Origin: Myxococcus xanthus
Lineage (GTDB): Bacteria > Myxococcota > Myxococcia > Myxococcales > Myxococcaceae
Length of the DNA stretch: 64,000 bases
NCBI RefSeq assembly: GCF_006402735.1
Contig: NZ_CP017174.1
Coordinates: 7,482,001 to 7,546,000 of the forward strand
Direction of reading: 5' to 3'
This document shows positions 9,018 to 18,613 of the stretch, in pieces. The notes under the pieces were generated by a model, which made no database searches, was not told the origin of the DNA, and was given only the letters and a program-made list of their open reading frames with translations. Each line of letters opens with the position of its first letter. Positions within the stretch are counted from its first letter, which is position 1. The position numbers and the translations under genes are program-made.

Positions 9018-9148
9018 ACGTCCCCCCTCGAATGCACCGCAGGGAGGATTGGAGCAGTGGATACGCGGCTCAAGTCACCCGAAAGCGAGCCGCCATCACC
9101 CAGGCGACACCCCAGCCCTCGAGCTGTCTTGCGGGCCGCATCCGAAAG

Positions 9149-9180
9149 CCCGCCCCGGTGACACAAGCCCCCGGGGCGGG
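9149..9180 (-). terminator. Terminator after the kelch lipoprotein gene
   Basis: 10-bp perfect GC stem (CCCGCCCCGG / CCGGGGCGGG) with a 12-base loop; on the minus strand it is followed by CTTTCGG. It sits 9 bases past the stop of the kelch gene and upstream of the lipase gene on the same strand. Confidence 0.65.
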
Positions 9181-9188
9181 ACGTGGAC

Positions 9189-11369
9189 TCAGGGCGCAGG
9201 CGAATACAATCCGGCGGAGGACAGCGAGCCGCTGGGGCCCAGACCTCCCGACACCAGCACGCGGCCAGAGCCCACCAGCGTCACCACACTCGCGCTGGTG
9301 AGCGCCGTGGGCAGCGTTCCGGCGCCGTGCCATTGACCACTGGCCGGGTCATACACCTCGGACGAGGCCAACAAGCCCACGGTGCCTCCTCCGTCACCGC
9401 CCAACACCAGCACGCGGCCGGAGGGCAGCAGCGCGGACATCGGCCCGTAGCGGGAGTGCTGCATGGACGTGAGCGAGGTCCAGGTGCCCGTCGCCGGGTC
9501 GTAGAGCTCAGCCGTGGCGAGCGCCCCCCGCGAGCCCCAGCCTCCGGCCACCAGCACCTTGCCCGACGGCAGCGCCACCGCCGTGTGTCCATAACGCGTC
9601 CCGGACAGGGAGCCGGTGAGCGTCCACTGCCCCGTGGACACGTCATAGAGCTCCGCCGAGGACGTGTCTCCGTCCTGCGTGTTGCCTCCCACCACCAGCA
9701 CCTTGCCGGACGGCAGTGACGTCGCGGTGTGGTACTGCCGACGGCGGCTCATCACCCCGGTGGCGGTCCACGTCCCGGTCGCCGCGTCATACAGCTCCGC
9801 GGTCGCCAGCATGCCGGAGAAGCTGGAGCTCATCCGGCCTCCCGCCACCAGCACCTTGCCATTGGGCAGCAGCGTCGCGGTGTGGCGCGCACGCGGCGCA
9901 GCCAGCGCACCCGTGGAAGTCCACGTGCCCGTAGCCGCATCATAGAGCTCCGCCGAGGGCAGATAGCTGGACGACGTGCCCTGGCCTCCCGCGGCCAGCA
10001 CCTTGCCATTGGGCAGCAGCGTCGCGGTGTGGAGATAGCGCGCGGTGAGCAGCGTGCCCGCCTGCAGCCAGTGGCCCGTGGCCTCGGAGTAGCGCTCCGC
10101 GCCCGTCAAAGCCGTGCTGCCATTCGCGGTGCCACCCGCCGCGAGGACCTCGCCCGAAGACAACACCGTCAATGAATGGTGATACCGCGCGGACAGCATG
10201 ACGTTCGCCGCGCGCCAGGGGAGCGTGGGCGGGACGTAGCGCTCGGCGGAAGCGGTGCGCAGGACGCCGTCCGGGCTGCCGCCCGCGACCAGCACATCCC
10301 CCGTTCCCAGCAGCGCGGCGGTATGGCCCAGCCGGCTGGTGCCCATCGAAACAGTGGAGGTCCAGAGCGCGTTGACAGGGTCATACAATGCAGCGCTCTG
10401 GAGGTAGGGCTCGCTGCCGTCCGAGCCACCGGTGATGAACACCTCGCCGGAGTGCAGCACCGTCGCGGTGTGGTGCGCGCGCTCGACGGGCATCAGGTTC
10501 CCCGCGGAACCCCAGACACCTGTCTCCACGGTGTACAGCTCCGTGCTGCGCGTCGCGGTGATGTCATCCACCAGTCCGCCGGACACCAGCACCTTGCCAT
10601 TCAGCAGCGCCGTCGAAGCATGCCCCGTGCGCGGCGAGCTCATGGCGGCGGTGGAGGACCAGGTTCCCGTGGCGGGGTCATAGAGCTCCGCGGTCCGGAG
10701 GACGGTGCCCCACGAGTTGGAGCGCCCGCCCGACACCAGGACCTTGCCATTGGGCAGCAGCGTCGCCGCGTGTCCCATGCGCGGGACGGTCATGCTGTGG
10801 GTGGCGCTCCAGGTCCCCGTGTCGGTGTCATACAGGCGCGCCGTCCTCAACGCGGTTCCCGTGCCGTCCTCGCCGCCCATCACCATCACTTTGCCGTCGA
10901 GCAGCAACGTGGCGGTGTGTCCCGAGCGAAGGGAGTCCAGGCTGCCGGTGGAAGACCAGGTCCCGGTGGCCACGTCGTACAGCTCCGCGGTGCCGGTGGT
11001 CGCGGCGGCGACGTCACCGCCCACCACCAGCACCTTGCCGGTGGGCAGCAGCGTCGCGGTGTGGCGCCGGCGGATGACATTCATGCTCCCCGCGCTGAGC
11101 CACCGCGCGGTCGCCACGTCGTATTGCTCGGCGCTCGTGGAGGACTGGCCACCAGCGACCAGCACGCGGCCATTGGGCAGCACCGTGGCCGTATGGTCCA
11201 GCCGCTGAGTGGACATGCTGGGGGTGCCTACCCAACTGACGGAAGCGAGCTCGGCGTCCTGGGTCCATGGCTCATTCAGCGCGTCTGCAAAATCCTCGTG
11301 TGAGCATCCTGCGAACACGAGCGTCATCAAGAGCGCGGCCTTGCGGCCGAACCCGACAGGTTCAAACAT
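9189..11369 (-). CDS. Kelch-repeat lipoprotein
   Basis: 726-residue secreted lipoprotein. MFEPVGFGRKAALLMTLVFAGC carries a lipobox (LVFAGC, Cys about 22), so it is expected to be anchored to a membrane, probably the outer membrane. The rest is about 14 kelch repeats of 48-54 residues, each with a strand ending in GG (for example VLVAGGQ, VLVVGGD, VLVSGGL), then ELYD..TGTW, and an HTATLLPNGKVL-type strand. Fourteen blades would make two six- or seven-bladed beta propellers. The start at 11369 is supported by AAAGGA about 9 bases upstream. Related kelch lipoproteins are abundant in myxobacteria; ligands are unknown. Flanked by a strong terminator. Confidence 0.92.
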   Translation of the reverse strand: MFEPVGFGRKAALLMTLVFAGCSHEDFADALNEPWTQDAELASVSWVGTPSMSTQRLDHTATVLPNGRVLVAGGQSSTSAEQYDVATARWLSAGSMNVIRRRHTATLLPTGKVLVVGGDVAAATTGTAELYDVATGTWSSTGSLDSLRSGHTATLLLDGKVMVMGGEDGTGTALRTARLYDTDTGTWSATHSMTVPRMGHAATLLPNGKVLVSGGRSNSWGTVLRTAELYDPATGTWSSTAAMSSPRTGHASTALLNGKVLVSGGLVDDITATRSTELYTVETGVWGSAGNLMPVERAHHTATVLHSGEVFITGGSDGSEPYLQSAALYDPVNALWTSTVSMGTSRLGHTAALLGTGDVLVAGGSPDGVLRTASAERYVPPTLPWRAANVMLSARYHHSLTVLSSGEVLAAGGTANGSTALTGAERYSEATGHWLQAGTLLTARYLHTATLLPNGKVLAAGGQGTSSSYLPSAELYDAATGTWTSTGALAAPRARHTATLLPNGKVLVAGGRMSSSFSGMLATAELYDAATGTWTATGVMSRRRQYHTATSLPSGKVLVVGGNTQDGDTSSAELYDVSTGQWTLTGSLSGTRYGHTAVALPSGKVLVAGGWGSRGALATAELYDPATGTWTSLTSMQHSRYGPMSALLPSGRVLVLGGDGGGTVGLLASSEVYDPASGQWHGAGTLPTALTSASVVTLVGSGRVLVSGGLGPSGSLSSAGLYSPAP

Positions 11370-11544
11370 GAGTGGGGGTCCTTTGTGTGACGGGGGGATG
11401 CGCGGAGGGACCGCGCCCGGCGCCTTTACCCCAGCCCTGCACGGGCGGACCATCGCACCACCCAAAACTGAACACATTCAACACATGGGGCATTGGGCAC
11501 CCACCCGTGCGGGGTGAAAGCCAAAGGTTGCCGCGCCAGGCCAT

Positions 11545-11569
11545 GCAATTCGCGCAATTAAAGAATTGC
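11545..11569. repeat. AT-rich inverted repeat upstream of the kelch gene
   Basis: GCAATTC at 11545-11551 and GAATTGC at 11563-11569 form a 7-bp inverted repeat with an extra direct GCAATT copy at 11554-11559 in the loop. It stands out as an AT-rich block in GC-rich DNA, about 180 bp before the kelch lipoprotein start, so it may be an operator or promoter part. Apart from this, bases 11370-11750 show no convincing gene. Confidence 0.35.
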
Positions 11570-11750
11570 CAGCCATGCGAACGACGACCTGTATTGAGAC
11601 GCAGCCCGGGGCAATGAGCACCCATCCCGCCGTCGCGCCACGAACCGCCGTCCTTCTCCGCACGGGCATTCACCAAGGGATGAGACTGCGCTCGCGGCGC
11701 TCGTGCTCGCCGCCGCATCTCCCCGCCCGCCCGCACCGCTCCACCACGCC

Positions 11751-11981
11751 CCAGGACGGGAGACCCTTCGCGGGTTCGCCATTCTGCTGGTGCGCTTCTT
11801 CCACCGCCGCCTCCTTCGAATCCTCCCGGCCTGTTTCGTAGGGCTGACTGTCTACGCGCTTGTCCCAGGCGCGCATGAACAGAGCACCCTGGCGCCGCTC
11901 TGGCGGTTCCTCGCCTTCACGATGAACCTGAGCCTGGAGGGCAGGACGTTCTCCCATGCCGTGCAAGTCCGCCCTACGTGA
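11751..11981 (+). pseudogene. Remnant of an acyltransferase-3 (OafA-like) gene
   Basis: One frame retains pieces of an acyltransferase-3 membrane protein in the right order: LRGFAILLV (family N-terminal RGxAxLLV motif), then FFHRRLLRILPACF (family RRxLRIxPAY helix), and WRFLAFTMNLSLEGRTFSHA (family WRFLxFTxNL...FSHxWSLxxEE). The roughly 60-70 residues that should separate the first two are missing, and the frame ends right after FSHA, before the catalytic-core continuation. This is an internally deleted and truncated relic; intact family members are over 330 residues. A non-functional short protein is possible but unlikely. Confidence 0.65.
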
Positions 11982-12033
11982 AGGACAGGAACGCTCGGAG
12001 GGGCGCAGCGGCGACAAACGCGCGGCATCTATC

Positions 12034-12052
12034 GATAATGCAAACTAATCTC
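12034..12052. promoter_or_regulatory. Fur-box-like element
   Basis: The 19-mer starting GATAATGCAAAC matches the classical Fur box (GATAATGATAATCATTATC) at 13 of 19 positions by eye, in a short AT-rich island (12030-12065), 127 bases before the start of an iron-siderophore binding protein. The gene identity makes iron repression plausible. No clear -10/-35 pair could be assigned. Confidence 0.45.
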
Positions 12053-12178
12053 AAAATGAAAATATGAACCATCCAGAGCTCCTTGACTCGGACGGTGCCG
12101 CTGTCGACCCGCGGAGCGACGTGGCATATCCGCCGGAACGTCCCTCGGTTTTCGCGGTCACGTTTCGGAGAACTTCCC

Positions 12179-13135
12179 ATGCGCCGTTTCCATCGCCCGC
12201 TCGTCGCGGCACTGTTCGCCTCCGGTCTGGCTACCGCTCTTCCCGCCGCTGCTTTCGAGCTGAAGCATGAGACTGGCACGCTGAGCGTGCCAGCCACGCC
12301 GTCCCGCCTCGCCGTCTATGACCTCGGCGTGCTCGACACGCTGAACGCGCTCGGCATCCGTGCCGTGGCCGTGCCGAAGTCCACCTTCCCGGCCACGCTG
12401 TCCGCCTACAACGGCAATGGCGTGACCCAGGCCGGCAGCCTGTTCGAGCCCGACACCAAGGTCCTCGCGGAGCTGAAGCCGGACCTCATCGTGGTGGGTG
12501 GCCGCTCGCGGAAGCAGGCCGAAGCCCTGAGCGCGCTTGCGCCCACCGTGAACATGTCCGTTCGCGCCGACCACTTCGTGGAGGACGTGACGGGCCAGAC
12601 GCTGGCGCTGGGCAAGTCCTTCGGCAAGCAGAAGGAAGCCGACACGCTGGTGAAGAGCTTCGAGAAGGAGCGGGCGGCGCTGAAGAAGCTGACGGGCGGC
12701 AAGTCCGCCGTGATGCTGTTCACCCTGAATGGCAACGTCATGGTGCACGCGCCCGGCGACCGCTTCGGTTATCTCCACGAGCTGACGGGCTTCAACGCCG
12801 TGGTCCCGAAGGCGGAGGGCAGCAACGACGGCCCGCGCCCGCAGGCCGGGTCGCCCGAAGCGAAGGCCCGTCAGGAAGCCGCGGCCGCCCTGCTGAAGAA
12901 GGCCGTGGCCGCCAACCCGGAGTGGCTGGTGGTGCTGGACCGCGGCGCCGCGACCGGCGGGGGTGAGAACAAGGCCCTGGAGACGCTGGCCAAGCACCCG
13001 GAGCTCAGCCAGACCCGCGCCTTCAAGCAGGGCCAGGTCATCGTGGTCGACGCCCCGAGCTGGTACATCGTCGGTGGCGGTATCGCGAACGTGACCAAGC
13101 TCGTCCAGGACATGGCCCGCGGCCTGAAGAAGTAG
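12179..13135 (+). CDS. Siderophore ABC transporter substrate-binding protein
   Basis: 318-residue periplasmic binding protein of the FatB/YclQ/CeuE (iron-siderophore) type. Signal peptide about 1-25 (MRRFHRPLVAALFASGLATALPAAA), with no lipobox Cys. Family hallmarks are PSRLAVYDLGVLDTLNALGI, the KPDLIVVGGRSRKQ segment, LFTLNGNVMVHAPGDRFGYLHEL and the C-terminal WYIVGGGIANVTKLV. ATG 12179 is supported by CGGAGAA about 8 bases upstream. No permease or ATPase genes flank it, so it is an orphan that must work with a transporter encoded elsewhere. A Fur-like box upstream suggests iron control. Followed by a hairpin. Confidence 0.92.
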   Translation: MRRFHRPLVAALFASGLATALPAAAFELKHETGTLSVPATPSRLAVYDLGVLDTLNALGIRAVAVPKSTFPATLSAYNGNGVTQAGSLFEPDTKVLAELKPDLIVVGGRSRKQAEALSALAPTVNMSVRADHFVEDVTGQTLALGKSFGKQKEADTLVKSFEKERAALKKLTGGKSAVMLFTLNGNVMVHAPGDRFGYLHELTGFNAVVPKAEGSNDGPRPQAGSPEAKARQEAAAALLKKAVAANPEWLVVLDRGAATGGGENKALETLAKHPELSQTRAFKQGQVIVVDAPSWYIVGGGIANVTKLVQDMARGLKK

Positions 13136-13152
13136 GCCCTGGCGGTCAGCCT

Positions 13153-13187
13153 CTCCCCAGGGCGGCGCGAGTCACCGCGCTGGGGAG
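13153..13187. terminator. Hairpin between binding-protein and ABC-permease genes
   Basis: 8-bp perfect stem CTCCCCAG / CTGGGGAG with a 19-base loop, located between convergent genes (stops at 13135 and 13206). Weak T-run (GTTTCAC). Could serve either strand. Confidence 0.45.
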
Positions 13188-13205
13188 CGGCGTTTCACGC
13201 CCCCG

Positions 13206-14012
13206 TCAACTGCTCGCCGACGTGTACCGGCGGATGGAGCGCAGCCACACCTGACGCGAGCCCCAGGCGAAGAGCCCCGCGCCCACTACCGCGCCCACGA
13301 GCGACTGGGGCGGCAGCCGGCCCAGCATGGCCTGCGCCGGGAAGGTCGTCATCAGCGCCAGCGGGATGACGTACGTGAAGACCATCGTCAGCGCGCCGCG
13401 CCCCACGCCCTGGAACACCGAGGACGGCCAGCGCGCGAAGTCGAAGATGGACGTGAACAGGTACGTCAGGTTGTCCACCCGCACGACGAAGAACGCCGCG
13501 CTCACCGTCAGAATCCACAGCGAGTAGAGCAGGAGCGTGCTCGTCCCCAGCAGCAGCACGGAGGCCAGCAGCCCCGTCACCGACGGCCACCGTCCCAGCA
13601 GCGTGAAGGCGTAGGCGAACAACCCGATTCCCGTCAGCACGTTGAAGGCCCGCCACGGTTGGAAGCGCTGCGTGGACACCAGGAACTGCGCGTCCGCCGG
13701 CTTGAGCAACACGAAGTCCAGCGTGCCCTTGCGGATGTGCTCCACCACCCCCGTGAGGCTGGGGTTGATAGCGCCCTCCAGGATGCCCTGCAGCAGCGTG
13801 AACCAGCCCACCACCAGCAAGGCCTCGCCGAAGCTCCAGCCCTCGATGTTGGGCCGCTCGCTGTAGACGACGAACAGCGGCGCCAGCGCCGTGAAGGTCC
13901 AGAAGAGGGACGTCAGCCCCTCCGTGAAGAAGTCCGCGCGGTACTGCAGGGACAGCAGCCCCGACGCCTTGAGTTGAATGCCCAGCAGCCGCAGATAGCG
14001 CTTCACCTTCAC
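13206..14012 (-). CDS. ABC-2 family exporter permease (third gene)
   Basis: 268-residue integral membrane protein with about six hydrophobic helices, of the ABC-2 type seen in daunorubicin-resistance-like exporters (DUF990-like). Typical pieces are YRADFFTEGLTSLFW, HIRKGTLDFVLLKPADAQFLVS, and the long helix TSIFDFARWPSSVFQGVGRGALTMVFTYV split by polar residues. GTG start 14012, one base after the upstream permease stop, so co-translated. It forms a heterodimeric export channel with the adjacent permease, driven by the ATPase encoded at 14814-15821. Substrate unknown. Confidence 0.88.
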   Translation of the reverse strand: MKVKRYLRLLGIQLKASGLLSLQYRADFFTEGLTSLFWTFTALAPLFVVYSERPNIEGWSFGEALLVVGWFTLLQGILEGAINPSLTGVVEHIRKGTLDFVLLKPADAQFLVSTQRFQPWRAFNVLTGIGLFAYAFTLLGRWPSVTGLLASVLLLGTSTLLLYSLWILTVSAAFFVVRVDNLTYLFTSIFDFARWPSSVFQGVGRGALTMVFTYVIPLALMTTFPAQAMLGRLPPQSLVGAVVGAGLFAWGSRQVWLRSIRRYTSASS

Positions 14013-14013
14013 T

Positions 14014-14817
14014 TCAGCCCCCGAACGCCGCGAAGCGCCGCACGCCCTGCTTCCACGTCACCGCCGCCAACACGCCCAGCACCGCCACCCAGGCCCACTG
14101 GGCCGCAAGCAGCCGCAGGGACTCCTCCCAGCCGTAGGCCCCCGTCAGCATCTCCACCGGGACGCCAATCTGATAGCGGAAGGGCAACCAGTCGATGATG
14201 GTGCGCAGCGTGGGCGGCAGCAGCTCCACCGGGTACATGTAGCCGGAGCACACGAAGAAGAGCACCAGCCACACCTCCAGCACCTTCTGGCTGCTCTCCA
14301 GGAAGAAGCACAGCGCGCCAATGGCCACGTTGGCCAGGAAGGCCACGGCCCACCCGCCAATCACCGCCAGCACGACGAAGCCCCACTGCCACGCGTGCTG
14401 GGGCACCGCCTTCTGCCCCACCAGCGCCACGCTCAGCAGAATCACCGGCACCGCGACCATCAACCGCATGGGGAAGGCGGCGATGCTCTCCACCGCGTAG
14501 GCCCACAGCGGGGAGATGGGACGAAGCAGGCGCATGGCCAGCGTCCCCTGCTTCACCTCCCAGTTGATGAGCCACGCCGCCCACGACGTGGCGAGCTGCC
14601 GCACCGCGAAGGTGGCCAGGAAGTAGCTGATGAAGTCCGCCTCGCCGAAGCGGCCCACGGGCGCCTCGCGTGACACCGCCATCCACAGCACCATGTTGAC
14701 CAGCGGCATGGTGGTGGACAGCACCCAGATGAGCATCTCCGCGCGGTAGGCCACCGCCTCCGCGAACCCCACCCGTAGCAGCGTGGGAAAGGCGCGCAGT
14801 GTGGTCCGGGCGCTCAT
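14014..14817 (-). CDS. ABC-2 family exporter permease (second gene)
   Basis: 267-residue membrane protein, about six helices, homologous in layout to the next gene: AVAYRAEMLIWVLSTTMPL, INWEVKQGTLAMRLLRPISP, FLANVAIGALCFFLESSQK and LLPPTLRTIIDWLPFRYQIGVPVEML. The WEVKQGTLxxxLLRPI stretch is the hallmark cytoplasmic loop of this exporter family. The start overlaps the stop of the ATPase gene (ATGA). Export role inferred; the transported molecule is not evident. Confidence 0.88.
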   Translation of the reverse strand: MSARTTLRAFPTLLRVGFAEAVAYRAEMLIWVLSTTMPLVNMVLWMAVSREAPVGRFGEADFISYFLATFAVRQLATSWAAWLINWEVKQGTLAMRLLRPISPLWAYAVESIAAFPMRLMVAVPVILLSVALVGQKAVPQHAWQWGFVVLAVIGGWAVAFLANVAIGALCFFLESSQKVLEVWLVLFFVCSGYMYPVELLPPTLRTIIDWLPFRYQIGVPVEMLTGAYGWEESLRLLAAQWAWVAVLGVLAAVTWKQGVRRFAAFGG

Positions 14818-15821
14818 GCGGACACCGGCTCCGACGCCGCCGCCCGGCGCGCCTTCGACTCCGCGAACAGCTCGCTCATCACCTCTTCCAGCGGCGCGTT
14901 CTCCACCGTGAGGTCCATCACCGGCAACGTGGACAGCGCGCGGGTGATGGTGGCGTTGACCGCCTCCTGCTGGACCTGGAGCACCGCGGTACCGGGCTCA
15001 TGCGTCACCACCCGGCCCAGCGGAGACAGGCGCTCGGCGTCCACTTCTGCCGACAGGCGCAGCACCACGCGCTTCTCCGGCCGCACCCGCTGCACCAGCG
15101 CGTCCAGGCCGCCGTCGTACGACAGGAGGCCCTTGTCGATGACGATGACGCGGGGGCATAGCGCCGCCACGTCGTCCATGTAGTGGCTGGTGAGGATGAG
15201 CGTGGCGCCGTACTTCTCGTTGTACTCCTTGATGAACGTCCGCATGGTGGCCTGCATGGCCACGTCCAGCCCGATGGTCGGCTCGTCCAGGAAGAGCACC
15301 CGCGGCTGATGGATGAGCGCCGCGGCCAGCTCGCACTTCATCCGCTCCCCCAGCGACAGCTGACGGGTGGGCTTGCCGATGAGGTCCCCGATTTCCAGGA
15401 GCTCAATCAGGTCCGACATCGTCTTCTTGTACTGGGCCTGGGGCACGTCGTAGATGGCGCGGTTGAGTTCGAACGTCTCCGCCGGAGGCAGGTCCCACAG
15501 GAGCTGCTGTTTCTGCCCCATGACGAGCATGATTTTCTTGAGGAAGGCCTCCTCCCGCTTCTGCGGGACATGGCCGTCCACCGTCACCTCGCCGTCGGAG
15601 GGATAGAGCAGGCCGGAGAGGACCTTGAGCGTCGTCGTCTTCCCGGCGCCATTGGGGCCCAGGAAGCCCACCCGCTCCCCAGGGCGGATGTCGAAGGAAA
15701 TCCCATCCACGGCCTTCACCGTGGTGTAGCTACGGTGGACGAGCGAGCGGAGGGCCGCCTTCAAGCCCGGCGGGCGCTTATGGACTTTGTAGTGCTTGCG
15801 AAGGCCACGAACGGAAATCAT
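14814..15821 (-). CDS. ABC exporter ATP-binding protein
   Basis: 335-residue ATPase of the NatA/DrrA-like class. Walker A GPNGAGKTTT (about residues 58-67), Q-loop VMGQKQQ, signature LSLGERMKCELAAAL (a variant of LSGGQ: LSLGE), Walker B VLFLDEPTIGLD, and switch His in LTSHYMDD. A C-terminal extension of about 90 residues resembles the regulatory domain of ABC-2 exporters. ATG 15821 begins MISVRGLRKHYKV, the normal family N terminus; upstream in-frame sequence is not family-like. First gene of a tightly packed ATPase-permease-permease operon; divergent from the Rsm22-like gene. Confidence 0.93.
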   Translation of the reverse strand: MISVRGLRKHYKVHKRPPGLKAALRSLVHRSYTTVKAVDGISFDIRPGERVGFLGPNGAGKTTTLKVLSGLLYPSDGEVTVDGHVPQKREEAFLKKIMLVMGQKQQLLWDLPPAETFELNRAIYDVPQAQYKKTMSDLIELLEIGDLIGKPTRQLSLGERMKCELAAALIHQPRVLFLDEPTIGLDVAMQATMRTFIKEYNEKYGATLILTSHYMDDVAALCPRVIVIDKGLLSYDGGLDALVQRVRPEKRVVLRLSAEVDAERLSPLGRVVTHEPGTAVLQVQQEAVNATITRALSTLPVMDLTVENAPLEEVMSELFAESKARRAAASEPVSA

Positions 15822-15946
15822 GTGCGACCAGGATTTAACGCGGTCTCCCCCTCCATGGCGATCTCGCCGTTGACGGCTTGGCGGGACGACAATGGTTTGG
15901 CAACGGCCGCGGAGGGACGCGGCCCCACAGGTGAAGGCTGGGTTCG

Positions 15947-17167
15947 ATGAGCAACGCATACAGCAAGGACCTGGAGCGATGGATGCCGCGGCTCATCGCC
16001 GTCTGGCGCGCGTCACGCGGCCGGGGCGGTGGCGGCGCCCCGGAGACGCGCCTGACGCCCCAGGAGGTGAAGGAGGTGGCCGCGGGTGTCCGCCAGCTCT
16101 CCCTGGGCCTCACCCGGGAGCGGCAGCTCGCCGGCGCGCGGTACATGGACGACCCGAAGCTCCTGGGCGCCTATCTCCTCTTCTACTGGCCGGTGTCCTA
16201 TGCGCAGGCCCGGCAGGTGCTCGGCGAGCTGCCGAACCGCCCCCGGCAGGTGCTGGACCTGGGCAGCGGTCCGGGCCCGGTGGCCTTCGCCGCCCTGGAC
16301 GCGGGCGGGGGCCAGGTCACCGCCGCCGACCGCAGCAAGGCCGCCCTCACCCTGGCGCGGAACCTGGCCGCCGAGGCCGGTGAGGCCCTGGCCACCCGAG
16401 ACTGGGACCCGACGAAGAAGGGCGCCACGCTGCCCGAAGGCCAGTTCGACCTGATTACGATGGGCCACGTCGTCAACGAGCTGTACGGCACGGGAGACGC
16501 GGCCACGGCCCCCCGCGCCGCACTGCTGGAGACGATTCTAGCGAAGGTGAAGCGCGGCGGCAGCCTGCTGGTGATGGAGCCCGCGCTGCGCGAGACGAGC
16601 CGCGGCCTGCTGCACGTGCGCGACGCCATGGTGGCCAAGGGCTACGCCGTCCGCGCGCCCTGCATGTACCGCGGCCCCTGCCCCGCCCTGGTGAAGGAGA
16701 CGGACTGGTGCCACGCCGAGCGCGCCTGGCCCATGCCTCGCGTGGTGGAGGAGCTGGCGCGCGCGGCGAGCCTGCACAAGGAATCGCTGAAGATGAGCTA
16801 CCTGGTGCTGGCCCCCAAGGACGAGGCGTGGCCGGAGCTGACGCCTGGGCGACTGTTCCGCATCGTCTCCGAGCCCCTGGAGGGCAAGGGCCGGCACCGC
16901 TACATCGGCTGTGGCCCCGAGGGCCGCGTGGGCCTGGCGATGCAGGAGCGCCACCGCAACGAGCGCAACGAGCGCTTCCTCAAGCTGAACCGGGGCGACG
17001 TCATCTCCGTGACGGAGACGGAGCCCAAGGGTGACGGGCTCGCGCTCGACGAGCGCACCGAGGTGCGGGTGGTGGCTCCCGCGGGCAAGGGTGTGCCGCC
17101 CCCGCCTCCGAAGGAGGACGCGCCCTCGAGCCCGGGAACCGGCCCACGCCCGGGCGCGCCCTCCTGA
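15947..17167 (+). CDS. Rsm22-family ribosome-assembly methyltransferase homologue
   Basis: 406-residue class I SAM-fold protein of the Rsm22 family (mitochondrial members METTL17/Rsm22 assist small-subunit assembly). The SAM motif is VLDLGSGPGPVAFAAL (about residues 102-117), with ADRSK as acidic motif II and ITMGHVVNELYG as the family block. A Cys cluster (PCMYRGPCPAL, DWCHAER, then YIGCGPEGR) occupies the positions proposed to hold a 4Fe-4S cluster in METTL17. The C-terminal 40 residues are a Pro-rich tail. ATG 15947 is preceded by GAAGG. Followed by a strong hairpin. Whether bacterial members methylate rRNA is not settled. Confidence 0.87.
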   Translation: MSNAYSKDLERWMPRLIAVWRASRGRGGGGAPETRLTPQEVKEVAAGVRQLSLGLTRERQLAGARYMDDPKLLGAYLLFYWPVSYAQARQVLGELPNRPRQVLDLGSGPGPVAFAALDAGGGQVTAADRSKAALTLARNLAAEAGEALATRDWDPTKKGATLPEGQFDLITMGHVVNELYGTGDAATAPRAALLETILAKVKRGGSLLVMEPALRETSRGLLHVRDAMVAKGYAVRAPCMYRGPCPALVKETDWCHAERAWPMPRVVEELARAASLHKESLKMSYLVLAPKDEAWPELTPGRLFRIVSEPLEGKGRHRYIGCGPEGRVGLAMQERHRNERNERFLKLNRGDVISVTETEPKGDGLALDERTEVRVVAPAGKGVPPPPPKEDAPSSPGTGPRPGAPS

Positions 17168-17176
17168 GTGAAGCAC

Positions 17177-17201
17177 CCGGCCCCTGACTCCCCGGGGCCG
17201 G
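17177..17201 (+). terminator. Terminator after the Rsm22-like gene
   Basis: 8-bp perfect stem CCGGCCCC / GGGGCCGG with a 9-base loop, 10 bases past the stop at 17167. No U-tract. Position and stem strength support termination. Confidence 0.5.
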
Positions 17202-17218
17202 AAGACGCATGGCCTGGC

Positions 17219-17407
17219 TCAGTGCCGGGCCTGGGCATCGCCTCCCGTAAGGACGTCGCACATGTGGCGGAAGGCCTTCACGCCGTCCTTCATGGCGCCC
17301 ACCGCGCCCTGCGCGAGGACGGTGGCCTGCACGCGAACCAGCCGCAGCCGGCGCGGCGCGGGCATGTGAGGCGAAGTCGAAGGACGGATGAGCGAAGCGA
17401 TGTTCAT
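17219..17407 (-). CDS. Small hypothetical protein (62 aa)
   Basis: Candidate 62-residue protein beginning MNIASLIRPSTSPHMPAPRR. GGAG lies 6 bases before the ATG (good Shine-Dalgarno spacing). It has a basic N-terminal third and an amphipathic stretch ATVLAQGAVGAMKDGVKAF, with no membrane helix or known motif. The remaining 17408-17637 shows no gene. Function unknown; it could be a chance frame, but the ribosome site and composition favour a real gene. Confidence 0.4.
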   Translation of the reverse strand: MNIASLIRPSTSPHMPAPRRLRLVRVQATVLAQGAVGAMKDGVKAFRHMCDVLTGGDAQARH

Positions 17408-17514
17408 GGCGTGCTCCGTGGGGTGTGGGAGACAGCCGGCAGTCTCCATGCCGTCCGCGAAGCCCGCGTTGCGGCGCGGTGAACTCGCCGTCACATCGTC
17501 CGTGGCATGCCTGA

Positions 17515-18606
<1,092 letters not shown>

Positions 18607-18613
18607 CGCCGGC

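Noticed and set aside
9189-11369. DNA-level tandem repeats across the kelch gene
   Set aside because: Explained by the kelch protein repeats; not a separate DNA repeat element.
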